Under the pieces are notes generated by a model. The model was not told where the DNA came from, did not search any database, and was given only the letters and a program-made list of their open reading frames with translations. A stretch of 64,000 nucleotides of DNA from Pseudoalteromonas sp049257235. GTDB lineage: Bacteria; Pseudomonadota; Gammaproteobacteria; Enterobacterales; Alteromonadaceae. Shown one piece after another: positions 25,921-34,380 of this stretch. The DNA lies in contig NZ_JBMMUF010000001.1 in the NCBI RefSeq assembly GCF_049257235.1, positions 310,001-374,000 on the forward strand, in the 5' to 3' direction. The translations under genes and the position numbers were made by a program. The stretch's first letter is position 1; every line of letters starts with the position of its first letter.

Positions 25921-27105
25921 ATGATGTCGGTTTCTACTTTGGTCCAGCCTTTTGCTACCAACAACGAACACTTTTCTTTATGTGCAGCGCTTGCTAAGCA
26001 GCACGGTACACCTTTATTGGTATTAGACGTAGACAAAGTGCGCGCTAATTACATGCAACTTACACAAGCTCTGCCCAATGTTGCGTTGCATTATGCCCTA
26101 AAGCCGTTACCTCATATCGATGTTGTTCAAGCGCTTAACGAATTAGGTGGCTGTTTCGACTTAGCAACAAACGGTGAAGTAGACCTTGTAGCACAAGCAG
26201 GTGTTGATGCATCGGCTGTAATTCACACGCATCCGATTAAACGCATCAGTGACATTGAGCATGCGCTACATTATGGCTGTACAACGTTTGTGTTCGACAG
26301 TGAGAACGAGCTCAATAAATTTGTGCCATATAGCGACTCAGTCGAATTGCTACTGCGCTTAAGCTTTCCAAACAAAGATGCGGCGGCTGATTTATCGAAG
26401 AAATTTGGTGTTGCACCAAGCGCTGCGTTACCTCTTTTAAAGCGCGCAAAAGAACTCGGTATTCGCGTGCGTGGCTTGTCGTTCCATGTTGGTTCACAAA
26501 CAATGGATGCAGGCAAATACGTGTATGCGATTGAGCAATGTAAAGCCGTATTTGAAGCTGCGCTCGACGCTGGCATTGGTGCTATGAACACCCTCGATAT
26601 CGGTGGTGGATTCCCTGTAAGCTACACAGGCCAAGATATTGATATTTATGACTATTGCGCACCAATTAGAGCTGCATTGGCAGCGTGGCCAGAAACCGTG
26701 CATTTTATTGCTGAACCAGGGCGCTTTATTGTTGCTAACGCCATGACTCATGTCATGAGTGTTATGGGTCAAAGCCAGCGTGGTGATGCGACATGGTACT
26801 ACATGGACGATGGTGTATATGGTGCATTCAGTGGTCGCGTTTATGGTGAACCAGAGCAGCGTTTCTTTACGCAATATAGCACTGAATTTGCAGCAGGCGA
26901 GCCAAGTGTGCTGGCCGGTCCAACATGCGACAGCATCGATGTGATTGGTGAGCGCGTATTGCTCCCTGCGCTGCAAGATGGTGATTTGGTATTCACACAA
27001 AACATGGGCGCATATACATGGACCACCAGCACAGATTTTAACTTCTTTGCTAAGGCTGAACTTATCAGCTTAAACAACACCCTAATGGTAGCCCAAGTCG
27101 GCTAA
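25921..27105 (+). CDS. Ornithine/lysine decarboxylase-family enzyme (fold III PLP)
   Basis: A PLP-dependent decarboxylase of the eukaryotic-like ODC/alanine-racemase fold, expected to turn ornithine (possibly lysine) into putrescine (or cadaverine). The PLP lysine lies in HYALKPLPH near residue 60. The phosphate-binding glycine segment is TLDIGGGFPVSY, and the catalytic Cys is in GPTCDSID near residue 340, followed by MGAYTWTTSTDFN. The 394 residues fit ODC rather than LysA (about 420) or SpeA. The usual YAVKxN around the lysine is replaced by YALKPLP. GGAG lies close before ATGATG, so the second ATG (25924) may be the true start. It is a single-gene unit. Confidence 0.85.
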   Translation: MMSVSTLVQPFATNNEHFSLCAALAKQHGTPLLVLDVDKVRANYMQLTQALPNVALHYALKPLPHIDVVQALNELGGCFDLATNGEVDLVAQAGVDASAVIHTHPIKRISDIEHALHYGCTTFVFDSENELNKFVPYSDSVELLLRLSFPNKDAAADLSKKFGVAPSAALPLLKRAKELGIRVRGLSFHVGSQTMDAGKYVYAIEQCKAVFEAALDAGIGAMNTLDIGGGFPVSYTGQDIDIYDYCAPIRAALAAWPETVHFIAEPGRFIVANAMTHVMSVMGQSQRGDATWYYMDDGVYGAFSGRVYGEPEQRFFTQYSTEFAAGEPSVLAGPTCDSIDVIGERVLLPALQDGDLVFTQNMGAYTWTTSTDFNFFAKAELISLNNTLMVAQVG

Positions 27106-27113
27106 CTCAGTTT

Positions 27114-27143
27114 GGCGGTGAGATAGACTCACCGCCTATCTTT
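27114..27143 (+). terminator. Terminator after the decarboxylase gene
   Basis: GGCGGTGAG and CTCACCGCC form a 9-bp perfect stem around ATAGA, 8 nt past the stop. The following TATCTTT is only moderately T-rich. Confidence 0.7.
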
Positions 27144-27225
27144 GCTCGCGATTAACATCGCACAGGTCGATCTAAACCTCTCACTCATGCGTATGACATA
27201 TCTGAACGAACAGGATGTGATGCAT

Positions 27226-28524
27226 ATGAAAACGGGTCTTTACTTATTTACTAACGACTTACGCCTTGGCGACAACCCCTTGCTCAGACAATTGAGTAAG
27301 CAGTGCGATCGCATAATCTTTGCCTATGCACCGCTGCATTTTTTGCGCCCGGTACATCACAGTGCCTACCCACGCCAAAATAGCTCACAAGCACTCAGGG
27401 CGTTTAAGCAGCAAACATTATTAGCACTGTCTGATGAACTCACTCATTACGGCCATGTACTTTATGATATCAATTGTTTTGCGCAACTTACGCAAATCAT
27501 ACAGAGCCATAAGGTGACTGATATTGGTGTTGCTTTTCAGCACGGCTGGCATGAAAGCTTTGCCGTCGAAAAGTTAACTCGTCGCCTTCAAGGGATAACC
27601 ATACATCAAGCATACAATCACACCTTGTTTCACAAAGAGCAGTTACCATTTGCCCTCGAAGACATCCCTCTTACTTTTAGCCAGTTTAGGAAAAAAATCG
27701 AAGGCCAAGTGCCGGTTGACCCTAGTCTTGGCAAGCCTTTGTCATTACCCGACTCTGTAAATTGTGACCTTAATCATGCTGTGAGCTTGGAGCACTTTTA
27801 CTTGCAGTTGCAGCCTTGGTTCAGTCAATCGGCATCTGAAGCGCTCACACGCTATTTTGCCACCACGGCACCAAGCACCTACAAACAAACACGAAACGCC
27901 CTTTGGGGGGATAACTTCTCCACAGGCTTATCGCCATGGCTTGCAAACGGCTCATTAAGTGCTCGGCAAGTATACAGTGCGCTGATTGCGTATGAAGGCG
28001 AACATGGCGCCAATGACTCCACCTATTGGATTTATTTTGAATTACTGTGGCGTGAGTATTTCCAATGGTTGGCGCTTTATCAAAAAGAATCTCTGTTTAG
28101 CTTTAAAGGTATGGCTAAGCAGTCACCCAATAACACCTTTTACGCTGAGCGCTTTCAAGCATGGTGTAACGGCAACACCGAATACCCCTTAGTCAACGCG
28201 CTAATGAATCAACTCAAACAAACTGGCTGGATGTCAAATCGTGGCAGACAAATCGTCGCCAGCTGTTTTATCAATGAGTTGGGCTTAGATTGGCGCTATG
28301 GCGCGGCGTATTTCGAACATCAACTTATCGACTATGATGTCGCAAGCAACTATGGTAACTGGCAGTACATCGCTGGAGTCGGTGCCGACCCGCGTGGAGG
28401 CAGGCATTTCAATATTGAAAAACAAACACAGATGTTTGACCCAGATGGTGAATTCACCAACCACTACCATGGCAAAAAAGTGCAGATCCCTGAACGCGAT
28501 TGTGTTGGTTGGCCACAGAGTTAA
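27226..28524 (+). CDS. Cryptochrome DASH / single-strand CPD photolyase-type protein
   Basis: A DASH-type member of the photolyase/cryptochrome family, about 432 residues, expected to bind FAD and a folate antenna and to repair cyclobutane dimers in single-stranded or looped DNA, or to sense blue light. The N-terminal photolyase fold opens with LFTNDLRLGDNPLL. The FAD-binding half has WREYFQW, TGWMSNRGRQIVAS and SNYGNWQYIAGVGADPR, all typical of DASH proteins. The ATG at 27226 is chosen because MKTGLYLFTN fits the family start; ATG 27220 is possible. The second photolyase gene begins 8 nt after its stop, so they are co-transcribed. Confidence 0.92.
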   Translation: MKTGLYLFTNDLRLGDNPLLRQLSKQCDRIIFAYAPLHFLRPVHHSAYPRQNSSQALRAFKQQTLLALSDELTHYGHVLYDINCFAQLTQIIQSHKVTDIGVAFQHGWHESFAVEKLTRRLQGITIHQAYNHTLFHKEQLPFALEDIPLTFSQFRKKIEGQVPVDPSLGKPLSLPDSVNCDLNHAVSLEHFYLQLQPWFSQSASEALTRYFATTAPSTYKQTRNALWGDNFSTGLSPWLANGSLSARQVYSALIAYEGEHGANDSTYWIYFELLWREYFQWLALYQKESLFSFKGMAKQSPNNTFYAERFQAWCNGNTEYPLVNALMNQLKQTGWMSNRGRQIVASCFINELGLDWRYGAAYFEHQLIDYDVASNYGNWQYIAGVGADPRGGRHFNIEKQTQMFDPDGEFTNHYHGKKVQIPERDCVGWPQS

Positions 28525-28532
28525 AAAACGCT

Positions 28533-30092
28533 ATGACAAAAAACAACCATTATCGCGAGATACGCCTTGTACTAGGCGATCAGCTCAACGCTAACCACAC
28601 GTGGTTTAAAAGCAAACACGATGATGTGCTGTACGTGATTGCAGAACTTCATCAAGAGATGCACTACTGTACACATCATATCCAAAAAGTTATCGCCTTC
28701 TTTGCAGCTATGGAACGTTTTGCCCACGCGCTACAACATTGTGGCCATCATGTGCTTCACCTGACACTGGATGACACCCGCGACTTCGCAACACTGCCAG
28801 ATTTATTAGCCAATTTGCTATCAAAGTACCAAGCAACGCAGTTGAGTTATCAGCTGCCCGACGAGTACCGTCTACGCCAACAAATGAGCGACTTGGCGAT
28901 AGCAGGAGTTGATGTTCGAGGATATGACAGCGAGCATTTCATGCTCGGATTTGAGGAGTTAACACAGTATTTCAAAGCAGATACACATCACACCATGGAG
29001 CAGTTTTATCGCAAAATGCGCAAGCGTTTTAATGTGCTAATGCAAGACGGTAAGCCCCTTGGGGAGCAATGGAATTTCGATAAAGATAACCGCAATAAGC
29101 TCAAAGCACAGGACATTAACAACATTCCTGAACCACTGTGTTTTGACAATGATATCAAAGAGATATTAGCGCGCATACACAGGCACAATATCAAAACAAT
29201 CGGCACTGTTGGTAGTCATTTACTTTGGCCTGTCAACCGCCAACAAGCGCTGCAATTACTCGATTATTTTTGTGCGCATTTACTGCCCTTGTTTGGCACA
29301 TTTCAAGATGCCATGACCTGCCAAAGTGACCATAAGTGGTCTTTGTATCATAGCCGCCTCTCGTTCGCGCTCAATGCCAAGATCCTACACCCGTTGCAAG
29401 TTATCCAAGCTGCCGTCGATGCCTATCACGACAATGATAAACACATCACACTGGCTCAGGTTGAAGGGTTTGTAAGACAAATACTGGGCTGGCGTGAGTA
29501 TGTTCGAGGTATTTACTGGCTCAACATGCCTGCGTACGCGAACAAAAATAACCTTGAAGCAAAGCGTTCGCTGCCTGATTTTTTCTGGAGCGGTGATACC
29601 AAAATGAAGTGCCTGCAACAGGCCATCTCACAAAGTCTTGAATATGGTTATGCACACCACATTCAACGTTTGATGATCACAGGTAATTTTTGCTTATTAC
29701 TAGGCGTAAATCCGGATGAAGTGGATGCATGGTATCTAGGTATCTATGTGGATGCCATCGAGTGGGTGGAAATGCCCAACACGCGCGGCATGAGTCAATT
29801 TGCCGACGGCGGTATCATAGCCACCAAACCCTATTGTGCCGGTGGTAACTATGTCAACAAAATGAGTGACTATTGCAAAAGCTGTCACTACAAAGTCAGC
29901 GAGAAAACATCTGCTTCAGCGTGTCCACTCAATAGCCTTTACTGGCACTTCATGGATAGACACCGAGCGCGGTTTGGCAATAACCATCGCATAGGTATGA
30001 TTTATCGTAACTGGGATAAACAAAGCGAGGAAGCTAGAAATGCTGTGCTCGGTAGAGCACAGTGGTGTATCGGGAATATCGAGCAACTATAA
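28533..30092 (+). CDS. FeS-BCP family (6-4) photolyase / PhrB-type cryptochrome
   Basis: About 519 residues, of the iron-sulfur bacterial cryptochrome/photolyase group (PhrB of Agrobacterium, CryB of Rhodobacter), whose studied members repair (6-4) photoproducts. The N-terminal domain starts LVLGDQLN. The FAD domain includes GWREYVRGIYW and EWVEMPNTRGMSQFADGG. Four cysteines for the [4Fe-4S] cluster are visible: CAGGNY, DYCKSCHY and SACPLN near the C-terminus. The ATG at 28533 is chosen over an upstream TTG that would run into the preceding gene. Pairing with CRY-DASH gives complementary cover of both main UV lesions. Confidence 0.9.
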   Translation: MTKNNHYREIRLVLGDQLNANHTWFKSKHDDVLYVIAELHQEMHYCTHHIQKVIAFFAAMERFAHALQHCGHHVLHLTLDDTRDFATLPDLLANLLSKYQATQLSYQLPDEYRLRQQMSDLAIAGVDVRGYDSEHFMLGFEELTQYFKADTHHTMEQFYRKMRKRFNVLMQDGKPLGEQWNFDKDNRNKLKAQDINNIPEPLCFDNDIKEILARIHRHNIKTIGTVGSHLLWPVNRQQALQLLDYFCAHLLPLFGTFQDAMTCQSDHKWSLYHSRLSFALNAKILHPLQVIQAAVDAYHDNDKHITLAQVEGFVRQILGWREYVRGIYWLNMPAYANKNNLEAKRSLPDFFWSGDTKMKCLQQAISQSLEYGYAHHIQRLMITGNFCLLLGVNPDEVDAWYLGIYVDAIEWVEMPNTRGMSQFADGGIIATKPYCAGGNYVNKMSDYCKSCHYKVSEKTSASACPLNSLYWHFMDRHRARFGNNHRIGMIYRNWDKQSEEARNAVLGRAQWCIGNIEQL

Positions 30093-30166
30093 CAACACGC
30101 GGTAAATATCGTACTGAGTACGTTTACATAAAACCAAAAAACTGCTCAAAGACCACACAAAAATGA

Positions 30167-30180
30167 TTGATCTATGTCAA
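30167..30180 (+). promoter_or_regulatory. FNR/EtrA-like binding site
   Basis: TTGATCTATGTCAA matches the FNR consensus TTGAT-N4-ATCAA at nine of ten conserved positions. It lies 50 nt before the GbsR-like gene that precedes the bd-type oxidase operon, a place where oxygen control is expected. The exact promoter could not be fixed. Confidence 0.6.
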
Positions 30181-30229
30181 AGATGCGCATACTATATTTC
30201 AAAGTTTCAGAAATTATTGAAAGTTTAGA

Positions 30230-30784
30230 ATGCTGCTAACACCGAAGATTGAAAGTTTTGTAATGCACTGTGGCGAAATGGGCAGCCGCTGGGGTTTTAA
30301 CCGCACCATTGGCCAGATCATGGGCCTCTTATTGATGAGTGAAGAGCCGTTAAGCGCGATAGCGCTGTCGGAATCACTCAATATCTCGCGCGGTAACGTC
30401 AGCATGGCCATTAAAGAATTACAATCATGGCGATTAGTGTCGGTGATCCATAAGCCGGGTGACCGAAAGGATTACTACGCCCCAGCCGGTGATATTTGGT
30501 TGTTAGCAAATAGAGTCTTTGAAGAGCGCAGAAAAAGAGAGATGGACCCAACCCTATCTCTTTTGCGCGCTTCAATTATTGACGAGCCAGCCAATACCGA
30601 AGAAGCCTATGCACAAAACAAAATGGCAGAGCTTCATGACTTGCTTGAAACCATCACGCAATGGGCAAGCGAGCTACAAAGTATGAGCCCAGAAAAGCTC
30701 ACCACCTTAATGAAGCTAGGCTCTGGTGTCGTTAAAGTGCTCGACTTTAAAGATAAGGTTTTAAAAGGCGGTAATAGTGAATAA
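30230..30784 (+). CDS. GbsR/MarR-like transcriptional regulator
   Basis: A 184-residue DNA-binding protein of the GbsR-like group. A winged helix-turn-helix is seen around LSAIALSESLNISRGNVSMA and the wing GDRKDYYAPAGD (about residues 40-90), followed by a long helical dimerisation region. It stands directly before cioAB in the same orientation, but a strong hairpin separates them, so cioA is probably expressed from its own promoter or by read-through. A role in controlling the oxidase is inferred from position only. Its stop codon lies in the terminator loop. Confidence 0.82.
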   Translation: MLLTPKIESFVMHCGEMGSRWGFNRTIGQIMGLLLMSEEPLSAIALSESLNISRGNVSMAIKELQSWRLVSVIHKPGDRKDYYAPAGDIWLLANRVFEERRKREMDPTLSLLRASIIDEPANTEEAYAQNKMAELHDLLETITQWASELQSMSPEKLTTLMKLGSGVVKVLDFKDKVLKGGNSE

Positions 30785-30800
30785 CTTTACCGCCTTTTTT
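30765..30800 (+). terminator. Rho-independent terminator overlapping the gbsR-like 3' end
   Basis: AAGGCGGTAA and TTACCGCCTT pair over 10 bp, followed by TTTT. The first arm lies inside the last codons and the stop TAA (30782-30784) is in the loop. Confidence 0.85.
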
Positions 30801-30888
30801 ATGTGCATCTTCTCGATGCATTAGTCGTCGTGCTACTAGGCCAACACACTCAAGGCACTATTAGTAAAGTCATTATTGGGGGTTGTTT

Positions 30889-32256
30889 ATGTTGGATACA
30901 TTAATGCTTTCACGCATTCAGTTTGCCGCCAACATTAGTTTTCATATCTTGTTTCCCACCATCACCATTGCGCTGTGTTGGTTTTTAGTCTTTTTTAAAG
31001 TTCGGTTCGATATAACGGGCAACCCAGTGTGGATGCGCGCCTATCGCTTCTGGGTAAAAATATTTGCGTTAACCTTTGCACTTGGGGTGGTCAGTGGCAT
31101 TACCATGTCTTTTCAGTTTGGTACCAATTGGCCCGGCTTTATGGAAAAGGTGGGCAATATCGCAGGACCCCTTCTTGGTTATGAGGTACTGACAGCCTTT
31201 TTCTTAGAAGCCACATTTTTAGGGATCATGCTTTTTGGCATCAAGCGCGTGCCACCGAAAATGCACACCCTCGCCTGTGTTATTGTCGCACTGGGTACCA
31301 CGTTATCAGCATTTTGGATATTGAGCCTAAATTCGTGGATGCAAACACCTGCTGGCTTTGAATTACGAGATGGTATTGCCTACCCCACAGATTGGCTCGC
31401 TATTATTTTTAACCCGAGCTTCCCTTACCGGCTGATGCATATGCTGTTGGCGTCAGGGCTCACTGCAAGCTTCTTTATCATTGGCATAAGCTGTTATCGC
31501 GTTATAAAAGGCGATGATAAACAAGCGCCTAAACTCACGTTGAAAGTCGCCCTCGTTGTGGCAGCAGTACTATCACCTATGCAAGCCTTCGTGGGGGACT
31601 TGCACGGCTTAAATACCTTACAACATCAACCTCAGAAAGTCGCGGCTATGGAGGGGGTATGGCAAAGCGAAAAAGGCGCACCGCTATTACTATTTGCCAT
31701 CCCTGATGAGCAAACGCGCGCTAACCATTTTGAAATTGGCATCCCGAAAATGGCCAGTTTTATCTTAACGCATGACACCAATGGAGAAATTAAAGGGCTA
31801 GACGAATTTAAAGGCGAGCATCCACCGGTAAAACCTGTGTTCTTTAGCTTTCGTATTATGGTTGGCCTCGGCCTATTAATGATTGTTATGTCGTGGGTGG
31901 CACTGTATCAACTTAAAAAGCGCGGCCACTTGCCTAATTGGTTAATGCGCGCCTTCGTTGCCCTAACCTTTTGTGGCTGGATTGCCACTCTCGCTGGCTG
32001 GTATGTGACCGAAGTTGGCAGACAGCCCTACTTAGTCAGCGGTGTTTTAAAAGTATCTGACGCGGCAACGCAAATCGCGCCTGCGAATGTTGGTTTTAGC
32101 CTCGCCCTGTATTTAACCGTGTATGCGATTTTATTGGTGGCTTACCTGCACACCGTATTTTTAATGGCCCGTAGAGCTGTTGAAATTGAAGAATTTGATT
32201 TAAGCGAACAAGGTGTGAAACGCACACCGACAAACACAGAGAGTGCATATGTTTGA
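30889..32256 (+). CDS. cioA: Cytochrome bd-type (cyanide-insensitive type) ubiquinol oxidase subunit I
   Basis: A polytopic inner-membrane subunit holding the three haems of a bd-type quinol oxidase. The 455 residues are shorter than E. coli CydA (522), and the shortfall falls in the quinol loop, as in the CioA type. Likely haem ligands are the His in NISFHILFP (near 20), the His in YRLMHMLLAS (near 185) and a Met in the later helices. The GRQPW signature reads GRQPY here. The ATG at 30889 is chosen because GGGGG lies 6 nt before it. It overlaps cioB by 8 nt. Confidence 0.93.
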   Translation: MLDTLMLSRIQFAANISFHILFPTITIALCWFLVFFKVRFDITGNPVWMRAYRFWVKIFALTFALGVVSGITMSFQFGTNWPGFMEKVGNIAGPLLGYEVLTAFFLEATFLGIMLFGIKRVPPKMHTLACVIVALGTTLSAFWILSLNSWMQTPAGFELRDGIAYPTDWLAIIFNPSFPYRLMHMLLASGLTASFFIIGISCYRVIKGDDKQAPKLTLKVALVVAAVLSPMQAFVGDLHGLNTLQHQPQKVAAMEGVWQSEKGAPLLLFAIPDEQTRANHFEIGIPKMASFILTHDTNGEIKGLDEFKGEHPPVKPVFFSFRIMVGLGLLMIVMSWVALYQLKKRGHLPNWLMRAFVALTFCGWIATLAGWYVTEVGRQPYLVSGVLKVSDAATQIAPANVGFSLALYLTVYAILLVAYLHTVFLMARRAVEIEEFDLSEQGVKRTPTNTESAYV

Positions 32257-33247
32257 TCAATCCACACTGGCAATTATTTTTGTGTCGCTCATGGGGCTGG
32301 CAACCCTTATGTATGCAATATTAGATGGTTATGACTTGGGGGTGGGCATACTGCTACCCCTAGATGACGAACACTCAGCGGACACCATGATTGCCTCTAT
32401 TGGCCCATTTTGGGATGCCAATGAAACCTGGTTAGTCCTCGCTATTGGCTTGCTGCTTATCGCCTTTCCAACAGCTCACAGCATCGTCCTTCAGGCACTC
32501 TACATTCCCTGCACCATTATGCTCATTGGCTTGATTATGCGTGGTGTTGCCTTTGATTTCAGAGCCAAAGCCATCGTCAGCCATAAGAAGATTTGGGACA
32601 CTGTTTTCAAGGCAGGTTCGCTCATAGCCTCTTTGTCACAAGGGTATATGTTAGGCCTGTATGTAATGGGTTTTTCGCCATCATTTGAAGCACATGCTTT
32701 TGCATTATTAAGTGCCGTGGGTGTAACAGCCGCCTATACCTTTATCGGCAGCGCATGGCTGGTTATGAAAACACAAGGCGATCTCCAGCAAAAGGCCATT
32801 ACCATTTGTAAAGCAACCGTGGTTATCACATTCGTGGGGATTTTATTGGTATCACTGGTGAACGTATTTATTTCACCTGAAATTTACCATAAGTGGTTTA
32901 CCCTACCTTACGCATTATTGCTTGTGCCCATTCCGCTTATTTGTGCGGGCTTCTTCTTATTGTGTTGGGCAGTGTTGCAGCGGTTAATCACGCATCCACA
33001 CATAGGAGCCAGCTTGCCTTTCATTTATGCACTACTGATTTTTTCACTGTCATTTTTTGGCTTAGCATTTAGTTTTTTCCCAGATATTGTTCCGGGCCAA
33101 TTAACCATATGGCAAGCCGTAGCCGCGCCAGAGTCGTTGAACTTTCTGTTGTGGGGTGCGCTTATCGTGGTGCCAACCATTTTAGCCTACACCGCGTTTT
33201 CCTACCGCGTATTCTGGGGCAAAGTCGATGAGCTGCGTTATTACTAA
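32249..33247 (+). CDS. cioB: Cytochrome bd-type ubiquinol oxidase subunit II
   Basis: The partner subunit of CioA, 332 residues with about eight membrane helices. The family start is clear (YAILDGYDLGVGILLPL, then GPFWDANETWLVLAIG with the conserved Trp and Glu). The ATG at 32249 lies inside the 3' end of cioA, so translation is coupled; a GTG 6 nt upstream is an alternative. No CydX-like mini-gene is visible after it, which is common for the CioAB type. A hairpin follows the stop. Confidence 0.94.
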   Translation: MFDQSTLAIIFVSLMGLATLMYAILDGYDLGVGILLPLDDEHSADTMIASIGPFWDANETWLVLAIGLLLIAFPTAHSIVLQALYIPCTIMLIGLIMRGVAFDFRAKAIVSHKKIWDTVFKAGSLIASLSQGYMLGLYVMGFSPSFEAHAFALLSAVGVTAAYTFIGSAWLVMKTQGDLQQKAITICKATVVITFVGILLVSLVNVFISPEIYHKWFTLPYALLLVPIPLICAGFFLLCWAVLQRLITHPHIGASLPFIYALLIFSLSFFGLAFSFFPDIVPGQLTIWQAVAAPESLNFLLWGALIVVPTILAYTAFSYRVFWGKVDELRYY

Positions 33248-33256
33248 GAAAGTGAA

Positions 33257-33278
33257 TATGTAGCCTACGGGCTACATA
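33257..33278 (+). terminator. Hairpin after cioB
   Basis: TATGTAGCC and GGCTACATA form a 9-bp perfect stem around TACG, 9 nt past the cioB stop. A T-rich but mixed run follows. Confidence 0.6.
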
Positions 33279-33347
33279 TTATGTAATGGGATTATCTTGT
33301 TCTGAGTCAGCCTGTAATTGAATAGCGCTTAGCATTTGCTACAGTAT

Positions 33348-33635
33348 TTACTTTATACATTGATTATTCGAGTGATTGAAGCGACCGCCAGAATCTAGGC
33401 ATTTATCAATTTGAATAAATTCATAAATATGAAAACCCATCAATACGACACAGAGCCAAAATACAAAGCCAACCAAGAAAACAAAAAATCCATCTGGTTC
33501 GACATTTGCTTTGAATGGTTTGCAAATAAAATAACCTGTTCCTTTGCAGAGAAACTCGACTAACACCTCATTCATTGTTCTGAATAAAAACCGACCAACC
33601 ACCTCAAGTAAATCACCAATTGCATCTAGCGCCAT
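33348..33635 (-). CDS. Small unknown membrane protein
   Basis: A protein of about 95 residues with one strong hydrophobic segment (FFVFLVGFVFWLCVVLMGF, about 48-66) and a cysteine-bearing tail (DKCLDSGGRF...NNQC) that could form a disulfide outside the membrane. I do not recognise it. The start is uncertain. The in-frame ATG at 33635 has no ribosome site, and the frame runs up to a GTG at 33686. A good GAGG site with ATG lies at 33658 in another frame and gives only a 10-residue peptide that ends inside this gene. Confidence 0.5.
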   Translation of the reverse strand: MALDAIGDLLEVVGRFLFRTMNEVLVEFLCKGTGYFICKPFKANVEPDGFFVFLVGFVFWLCVVLMGFHIYEFIQIDKCLDSGGRFNHSNNQCIK

Positions 33636-33817
33636 ATTCGGTTTGCTTCCATGTGCATAAGTTACCTCTATTTGTTCATAAAACACCTAATAATGTAAGA
33701 CATGCAGCAATTACCGCACTGCAAATCACATTAGGTACTTTTGAAATTAACTCGATCATATTTTCCATGCACAGCATCCTTGTGAAGCCTGACAGAGTAT
33801 TAGTAAAAATTTATAAG

Positions 33818-34306
33818 CTAACCCAGCAGCAGTGTGCTATCAATGGCTCGAAAGTGCGTTGCCGCATTAATCAAAGAGGCGGCTGTGAGTTTCTCGCAGC
33901 TATATACTTCCACGCGCTTGCCTTTTTCGTCACGTAACTTTTTTGCGAGTAAATCAAAATCACCATCACCTGAGAGTAATATGGTGACGTCAGTGTCGCA
34001 GCCATATTCAATGGCATCGAGGGTGATCCCCACATCCCAATCACCTTTAGCTGAGCCGTCGGCGCGTTGAATAAAGGGTTTGAGCTTCACTTCAAAGCCA
34101 ATAGCGCGCAAAATATTTTGAAACTCACCTTGTTTGGTATCTCCACGGTCAATGGCATAGACAAACGCATGGCGTATCAGGTATTGGCTGCTCACCTCAC
34201 GCCAAAATGCGTTGTAATCAAAGTTACGCCTATGGGTTTCTCGGCAGGTGTAATAAATGTTTTGTACGTCAACAAAAATAGCGGCGGTGGGTTTTGGTGT
34301 GCTCAT
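33818..34306 (-). CDS. NYN domain protein (LabA/DUF88 type, predicted RNase)
   Basis: A 162-residue single-domain protein of the NYN/PIN-like nuclease superfamily. The acidic motifs expected to bind metal are visible: FVDVQNIYY near residue 12, KGDWDVGITLDA near 90, and LSGDGDFDLL near 112. A GAGGA site lies 6 nt before the ATG. The family is predicted to cleave RNA, with LabA/DUF88 members linked to regulation in cyanobacteria and otherwise little studied. It is probably transcribed with the small gene upstream (34381-34674), 74 nt away on the same strand. Confidence 0.88.
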   Translation of the reverse strand: MSTPKPTAAIFVDVQNIYYTCRETHRRNFDYNAFWREVSSQYLIRHAFVYAIDRGDTKQGEFQNILRAIGFEVKLKPFIQRADGSAKGDWDVGITLDAIEYGCDTDVTILLSGDGDFDLLAKKLRDEKGKRVEVYSCEKLTAASLINAATHFRAIDSTLLLG

Positions 34307-34380
34307 TTGTGATCCTCAGTACATCACCTTTTCAGTTGTTTTAATATCTAAGGTGCGACTTTTAGTGTTGTTCGATGGCG

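Noticed and set aside
26494..27000. Long antisense frame of 168 codons
   Set aside because: It lies fully inside the decarboxylase gene on the other strand and its product is rich in Cys/His/Ile without domain features. It is a shadow of the real gene.
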